Part shown: one piece after another, positions 58,261 to 64,000 of the stretch | How the letters are laid out: each line of letters starts with the position of its first letter | Position numbering within the stretch: the first letter of the stretch is position 1 | NCBI GenBank assembly: GCA_000827265.1 | Contig: KN834749.1 | Location: 2,407,500 to 2,471,499 of the forward strand | Reading direction: 5' to 3' | Length of the DNA stretch: 64,000 bases | Source: Collybiopsis luxurians FD-317 M1 | Taxonomy: Eukaryota; Basidiomycota; Agaricomycetes; Agaricales; Omphalotaceae | The notes under the pieces: generated by a model | What the model saw: the letters and a program-made list of their open reading frames with translations, nothing else | The model's database searches: none | What the model was told of the DNA's origin: nothing | Translations under genes and position numbers: made by a program

Positions 58261-60983
58261 ATGCCCAAAGCTGCAAAGAAGAACTATTACGCGGTCGCCA
58301 ACGGACTTGAGGGTCCCAAGATCTACAATTCCTGGGATGAGGTACGTTCCACAGCCAATCTCTTTGTGTCTCACTCAAGTCATTTCGTCGGAACAGTGCA
58401 AAGAGAATGTAGGCAGTCATGCGTTTCATGTCCGAGCAAGTCACCAAGGGATATGTTGAATAGACATCCAGATACCCAGGAGCGAAACATAAAGGATTTC
58501 TCACCTTTCAGGACGCGCAAGATTGGCTCGCCCATCAAATTTCTTTGTCCCCAAATCGAAAAGAATATCCTGAATCAGACTCAGAAGTTGAAATAGTTTC
58601 CATCAGTCCCGCGCCTTCAACGTCAACCTCAAAGCAGAAGCAGAAAGCTCCCAATCACGAGAGTGACGATTCAGATATCGAAATCATCGAGCCGCCTCCT
58701 TCAACATCATCGGCCAATGCCGATCCTACGGAGATCGTTCTCTCTCCAGAGCAGAGAAAGGTGTTGTCCAAAGTCAAAAGCGGAAAGAATGTCTTTTTCA
58801 CAGGCTCTGCTGGTGCGTGTCCTGTCGTTTCCTGCGCATTCATCGTTCTAACTTTGTCGGAGGCACTGGAAAGTCTGTACTACTTCGCGAGATTATCAGA
58901 CATTTTCGTGAAAGCAATCGGAATGTAGCAATTACGGCTTCCACTGGTATGCGATGTCTACCCGCACAAACCTTTGCCGATGCAACTTTTTACAGGTATA
59001 GCCGCGGTGAACATAGGCGGAAGTACAATCCACTCTTGGGCAGGAATCGGTCTGGGTGACGATAAGGCCCAGAACTATGTCGGCAAGTTTTGGGGTAACA
59101 AGAAGTTTAAAAACGTTTGGGAACGTTGGAAGAACGTCAAAGCACTAATTATTGATGAGAGTGAGAAACCTTTTTTCCCGAGCCTCGGTGAATATCTCTA
59201 ATCTGCCCTTAGTCTCTATGCTCGACGGTGAACTATTTGACAAACTGGTACATAAGTTTCTACCATATATGCATTCGCTTAAAATCATTTTTAGCAATTT
59301 ATCGGTCAAGGAGTCAGGAAAAACGACTCTCCTTTCGGAGGTATTCAGGTAAATCATCTAATACTAGTATGAGTATTTGGACTCGGGGTAATATTTCTCC
59401 GCTGTAGCTTGTACTTTCCGGCGACTTCTGTCAACTTCCCCCTGTGCCCAACACGCGAGGTGGACACAAAACTCTTTCTACGTTTGCATTTGAAGCCCAA
59501 ACTTGGGACCAATGTGTAGGTCCGCCCACTGTGCTAAAGAAGGTCTTCCGACAGAAAGACCAAAGTATGCGTATCATCCAAACTCAGTGAGGTTCCTTGA
59601 TTCAAATTCGTTTCTTCCACAGGCTTCGTCAACATGTTGAACGAAATGCGTTTTGGTATCATGTCGGAAAAAACTATCAAAACTTTTCGTTCTCTGGACC
59701 GGCCAGTCCACTATGATGACGGCATTCAACCAACACAACTGTGAGAAGACTCTGACGAACTGCATGCCTCAATTTCATTCTCTGAGAACACAGATATCCC
59801 CTTCGGGAACAAGTGAACAATGCCAACAGAACGCGACTCGCCGAGCTTCCTGGGGAACCTTATACATATACTGCCATGGACATTCCAGGGAAGGATTTAG
59901 ATGGACAACCAATAGGATCTGAGCAAATGGAACGTCTTCTGGATCGGCTTGTGGTTTCAAAAGCGATCACGTTGAAGGTGAAGTGATGTGCTTGACATAC
60001 AACTGCGATTGCCATTAAAATTGCTACTGTAGGTTGGCGCTCAAGTGATGCTGGTTAAAGCGAGTGCTTTCGGATATTTAGGAAATTTAGGTTTTGACCC
60101 CATTCCCAGAATCTCCACAAAGGATCCTTAGTGAATGGATCTTTGGGTGTTGTTACGGATTTCTTGACCAGTAGGGCGGCTCTCAGGAGCGGGATATCTG
60201 TCGCTCGAGTAGAAAGTCAAGACGGTTCTTTCCAGCAATTATTGATACACCCGGAAGAAGAAGAGGAGGAGGGGGGGGAGGAGGAGGAGGCTAATGCTCC
60301 TCCCAGTCCACGTAAATGGCCAGTAGTTCGGTTTACGAACGGGAAGGAGCTGTTTTTCATCCCGCTCGAGTTTACGGTCAATACACCACTTGGGACGATG
60401 GAAGCTAAAAGGACTCAGGTTCGGTCTCTCATTTGTCATTTCTTCTCGTGTTCATCCCTGCTTTCTGAGCAGATCCCACTTATCCTGGCGTGGGCGCTAT
60501 CGATTCACAAGTACGCAGATACTGCATCTTTCTTCATCAAACCGGCTTTCTGAATCCGCTTTTTCTAGGTCCCAAGGGCAGACCTTGGAACGAGTGAAAG
60601 TAGATCTTGGTGGGGTGTTCGAGAAGGGGCAAGGTTCGTCAATTGTTCGTTCAATGGTTCTGGTTACTGATATTGATCGAACATTCAAGCTTATGTCGCG
60701 CTTTCCCGGGCGACCAACTTGAATACACTCGAGGTCAAGAGTTTTGACCCATTGAAGTAAGCGGGACAGTATCTTAAAATTTCTCATAAACTTACCGTCC
60801 ATCCACAGAGTGGTTGCCCATCCCAAAGTCCTGGAGAAAGTTACAGAGTGGCAGGGAGTTATTCCTGGCGCCGGCCCACCTCCACCACCTCCACCGCCCC
60901 CTCGCGGAGCAGCCTCGGATTACACCGGAGACGAAGAGATGGATGAGTTTGAGGCAATGTCCATGTATCATGACGGATTATGA
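58261..60983 (+). CDS. PIF1: PIF1-family helicase fused to an N-terminal RNase H1-type hybrid-binding (viroplasmin) domain
   Basis: The start MPKAAKKNYYAVANGLEGPKI leads into IYNSWDEC, a short 19-base exon coding CKENVG, then AKHKGFLTFQDAQDWLAHQ. This is the ~45-residue RNase H1 N-terminal domain that grips RNA:DNA hybrids. An acidic, Ser-rich linker follows (SDSEVEIVSIS, ESDDSDIEII). The helicase core has VFFTGSAGTGKSVLLREI (motif I across an intron), VNIGGSTIHSWAGIGLG, ALIIDES, VSMLDGELFDKL, SGDFCQLPPV, KVFRQKDQ, LVNGSLGVVTDF, an acidic Glu-rich insert near 60258-60295, and [24 protein letters not shown]. The C-terminal polyproline and acidic end is FEAMSMYHDGL. All motifs are intact, with about 650-690 residues. 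Intron 60060-60109 has a GC donor. The exact donor after CKENVG (near 58415) is uncertain because it is non-consensus. A role at R-loops or telomeric RNA is inference. Confidence 0.9.
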
Positions 60984-61101
60984 ATGCGTTCGTCGAGTCC
61001 TGTAGATAACATATATGCATCAAGAGCAGAATATACCGTACAGATAGAGTACATATTACTTGCAGGTACCATAAGATAAGCAATAAAATAATTGATCTAG
61101 T
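60984..61101. other. Short convergent 3' flank between the PIF1 fusion gene and SEA2
   Basis: Only 118 bases separate the two stop codons, so the 3' untranslated regions of the two mRNAs probably overlap. The stretch is A/T-rich with CAATAAAATAATT near 61081 on the plus strand. Confidence 0.45.
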
Positions 61102-64000
61102 TCAGGCTTGCGCTTGCTGTGTCTCTTCCTGCATGTTCGCGATCCAACAATAGTGACCACAGAGAGGAACGACACATGGATGTCCCATTAATGCGGAGCC
61201 CGAAGTTGGATCTGCAGGATCTGCATCACTGGCAGTGTCATGGGTGCTGGTAGCGGCGCCGACGCTCTCATCATCCATGCTACCAATACTCGCAATACTA
61301 GCTGTGCTCCTGGATATTTCGCTTTCTGCATGAGCTTGGTTAGATTGCGAAGTGTGATCGTTGTAGGCCGACGGAACGTCCACCATTGGGCGGTTCATAT
61401 AGAAGGTTCGGTAGCAGAGCTGATGACCCCCATGTCCACAAACAGAACACTATACGTTGATCAGAAATAAGTGACGCCAATAATGTATCAAAAATACCTG
61501 GAATATCAAGCCGCGAACAGGAAGACGGCTGAGAGATTGATAAGTCTCGTGAGCTAGAAGAGGCGACAAGCGAGCTCACCAGATTCCACAAGAGATCGAT
61601 TCTCGGCAATTAGCGCAGAACGAGTAATCGCCATGAGCTGCAGACGAATTAGCGGTGGCAACGTAAGCCTTCTTGCAGCGCCCACAGGCAGTATAGACGA
61701 TGGTTTCGACTAGGGAAGAACTTCGTATCTCCTCTACTGGCACGTGTTTCCTGATGTACGATGCGCAAGTAAACAGCTGCAAACGATTCAAATGTTCTGC
61801 AATAGCAATGTAAGTAGTCTATAGATCCAACATTTGAGGTTTGCATACCGATATAAGCCTCAATAAACATCATCCGCCTTCGCTTCCCCATGGACAATTC
61901 GTCGGGAATAAGAATTGCCAACATTGCGCATGTTTGAATGTCTCCCTGTCCAGATGAGTAAGTGACGCTGAACTACCTCGGTACAAAATCCGCGCACATC
62001 ATCGGCCATCTCCTCAATTTTCGCTTGCACTGCAGCCCACGCTATGTTCCGCATCTTCTTTTCTTCCTTTTGCACAATATCCCCGTGCCTCTGCGTCCAA
62101 ACGACATCTTTAAAAAGCTCCGCTTGCCCCTTCTTCGTCTCTGAAGGCACCGCGGATCTGTCCCGGGGCTGTTGCCGCAAGTCCTGCACCGTCTCTTCGC
62201 TCTTCAATGCCAAAAAACCATTCTGATCACCACGAAACGAGGCTTCACCAGCGGTAACAGTAAGAATGCTGCTCTGGGAATTCTGTCGAACGAGTGCTGG
62301 GGGTTTCCGGTGCGACGATACCGACAGGCGACTACTGCTCTTTGAGATGGACGAGGTCTGACTGTGTAGTGTGGCGCTTTGGGTCCTAGGCTTGGACGTT
62401 TTCTTGACAGACATTGAGGACGAATTCCGCCTGAAGGATCTGCGATTCGGAAAAGTTCCAGGTCGGCCCGCAGCACGATTTCCATCGTCAGATGCTTCGC
62501 TGTCGGTGGACCTTGGCGACGCCGATGCTTCATCATCATCATCATCCTCCCTTCCTTCCACACCGCCAGCCCAGGGATGCTGTCCAACCAGCCGGGAAAG
62601 AGGGCTGGGATGAGAAATCCGAGTGGCAGTTACCGCAGGTGATATGTAAGTCTTGCGCACCTCCGACTCGTCGTCGTCAAAGAACCCGTCTTTGTGTTCG
62701 TGATTGACACCACTTTCAGAAGACGAGTCGCTATCAGAATCGGCCAAAGCGCCTTCACCAACGTGTTTCAGGGAGCTATTAGGACTGGCACTGTATGACG
62801 TCGAAGGACGTCGATAGTCGGAGGGTTGTCGAGGTAAGCCACTGATATTTGAATCAACGGATTGTCGTCTGCCTAAATACGAAGGAAGCCTCGAGGCCGT
62901 TATTGGAGTCATAGGAGGTAATGACACAAGACCATGACGAGGAGAAGTATTATTTGAAGAGGCAGGAGTCGGTCGTTTTCTCTGTCCGGAAGTAGAAAGA
63001 CTGCGTGCGTATATCTGGCTGCTGTAGATAGATGCTGCCTTCTCAGAGCCACGGCCGGATCCGCCTCCTGGACTGGATTTGCTTTCGGGTGGAAAGCTAT
63101 ATGATACCATAGCGGGAGCAGATATAGAATGAACTATATTATTTCTTGAAGGGACGGCCCGAGAGGGAGGGGTGTCGGGAACAATGTCGGCCAAAGACGT
63201 TGCAACCAGCAACCAGACTTGTGCTGCTTCGAAATGACCTGCCTCAAAAGCAATCTGGGAACAGGTTGCTATAAGCATGACTCTAGGATCCAGCAAGTCA
63301 CGGTTGCAAACCCACCTGCGCGTTGGTATTGCAAATATGTTGACGGTCATCACCTTCAATGACATAGCTCCTCGCAAGTTGAACAAACGTCTGAAGATCA
63401 TCAGATTCAAGTCCACTGAACGTCCCAACAGTCTGAGAAACGTTTTGGAACATGGCATCTCCAAGTGCTTTTCGCTTAATTCCTACCCTTCCGGCTTGTT
63501 TGATCATCTCAGGTCGGCTTAAAGTCCATGAATTTTGTAGACCGAATTGAAGGAACTATAACTTACATATCATCATACGGTATCTCCCACCGACTTTCTG
63601 AGCTAGTTAAGAAAGTTAACGAACCGGATGCCTCAGAGGTGAGCGTGACACGGGGGATCGCATCTATAGGTCTGGTCACCTCCCGTAAATCAAGCTGAGA
63701 GAACGTTCCAGAGCCATGCTGAGCCCATAAGGTATGCTGATCCCCAAAGGCTATATCTGAGAGGTTTTGAGAACAAGTAAAGTCAGGAGGGCATAGTCCC
63801 AAACGCGTACCAGTACAACCTCCTTCAATGGCGCTTTCTCGAACACTCCACTTTGCTATCCAGCCTCTGCGAACATCCCATATCTCTGCTGCATCACCGA
63901 CACCACCAGACGATGCCTTCGAGCCTCCTGTTTGAGTGGTAGTACCTTTCTTGTCATTTCGCGACTCCCCGTGATAATCTTTATTCCCTAACAAATCGAG
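61102..64000 (-). CDS. SEA2: Wdr24/Sea2, GATOR2/SEACAT subunit with C-terminal RING-like zinc domain (5' part outside window)
   Basis: The gene is read right to left, and its start and N-terminal WD40 repeats lie mostly beyond base 64000. The visible part begins with a propeller strand (AEIWDVRRGWIAKWSVRESAIEGG). It continues through a region with FGDQHTLWAQHGSGTFSQLDL and RVGIKRKALGDAMFQNVSQTV, then a long Ser-rich linker (about 62230-63150) and an alpha-helical segment (ICTLAMLAILIPDEL-like, AEHLNRLQLFTCASYIRKHVPV). The C-terminal zinc region reads ACGRCKKAY, FCANCRESISCGICRLPVRGLIFQCSVCGHGGHQLCY after splicing (acceptor near 61529), and ends GHPCVVPLCGHYCW. This matches Wdr24/Sea2 of the GATOR2/SEACAT complex, which promotes TORC1 when amino acids are present. 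Recognition of the paired zinc motifs makes the call firm. Confidence 0.92.

Overview
The window is nuclear DNA of a filamentous basidiomycete, most likely an Agaricomycete. Genes are packed close together, and nearly every one is broken by many short GT-AG introns of about 47-60 bases. The gene families are typical of that group: a SUR7-like protein, a GH72 glucanosyltransferase with an X8 tail, paired PIF1 helicases, and an Ups1/PRELI protein with a DPW motif. I rebuilt gene models by hand by joining open frames at splice sites and checking that conserved protein blocks stay in frame. Exon coordinates are given where I worked them out. The species cannot be named from the sequence alone.

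Layout, left to right: (1) 1-4346 (+), the 3' part of a Bbc1-like cortical actin-patch adaptor. (2) 4478-5768 (-), an ACMSD-family decarboxylase close to uracil-5-carboxylate decarboxylase. (3) 6299-7093 (-), an Alba-domain protein, head-to-head with (4) 7182-8100 (+), the kinetochore protein Mis12/Mtw1. (5) 8787-11281 (+), an orphan multi-pass membrane protein. (6) 11721-13862 (+), an MFS sugar/inositol transporter. (7) 14253-14990 (+), a small cysteine-cluster reading frame that may be decayed. (8) 15795-20193 (-), the HOG-pathway MAPKKK Ssk2, sharing a 116-base promoter with (9) 20310-22411 (+), the ribosome-associated GTPase Rbg1/DRG1. (10) 22624-24153 (+), a metallo-beta-lactamase-fold hydrolase. 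(11) 24383-25209 (+), an Ups1/PRELI lipid-transfer protein. (12) 25520-30671 (-), sterol glucosyltransferase Atg26, divergent from (13) 30947-32015 (+), a SUR7/PalI-type protein. (14) 32286-36228 (+), Ric1, subunit of the Ypt6/Rab6 exchange factor. (15) 36369-38013 (+), a 2-oxoglutarate/Fe(II)-oxygenase-like protein. (16) 38014-39946, a gene-free stretch with degenerate repeats. (17) 39947-41904 (+), a GH72 beta-1,3-glucanosyltransferase. (18) 42254-44183 (+), an SR-type splicing factor with a CCHC knuckle. (19) 44478-51117 (-), an ABCC transporter. (20) 51287-51367 (+), tRNA-Ala(CGC) with an 8-base intron. (21) 51557-54234 (+), an F-BAR/RhoGAP protein. (22) 54770-57442 (-) and (23) 58261-60983 (+), two diverged PIF1 helicases head-to-head, the second carrying an N-terminal RNase H1-type hybrid-binding domain. 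(24) 61102-64000 (-), the C-terminal part of Wdr24/Sea2, running off the right edge.

This is mostly core housekeeping and cell-surface biology rather than an accessory island. I see no secondary-metabolite cluster, phage, CRISPR array or intact transposon. Several products would act at the cell cortex, membrane or wall (Bbc1, SUR7-like, Atg26, GH72, F-BAR/RhoGAP), but nothing shows that they are co-regulated.

The most interesting observations are gene-structural. The Rbg1 gene has 19 coding exons, including 6-base and 12-base micro-exons, and the 12-base one lies inside the nucleotide-binding P-loop. One PIF1 helicase is fused to an RNA:DNA-hybrid-binding module and sits opposite a plain paralogue. 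Five different genes each contain a GC-AG intron.
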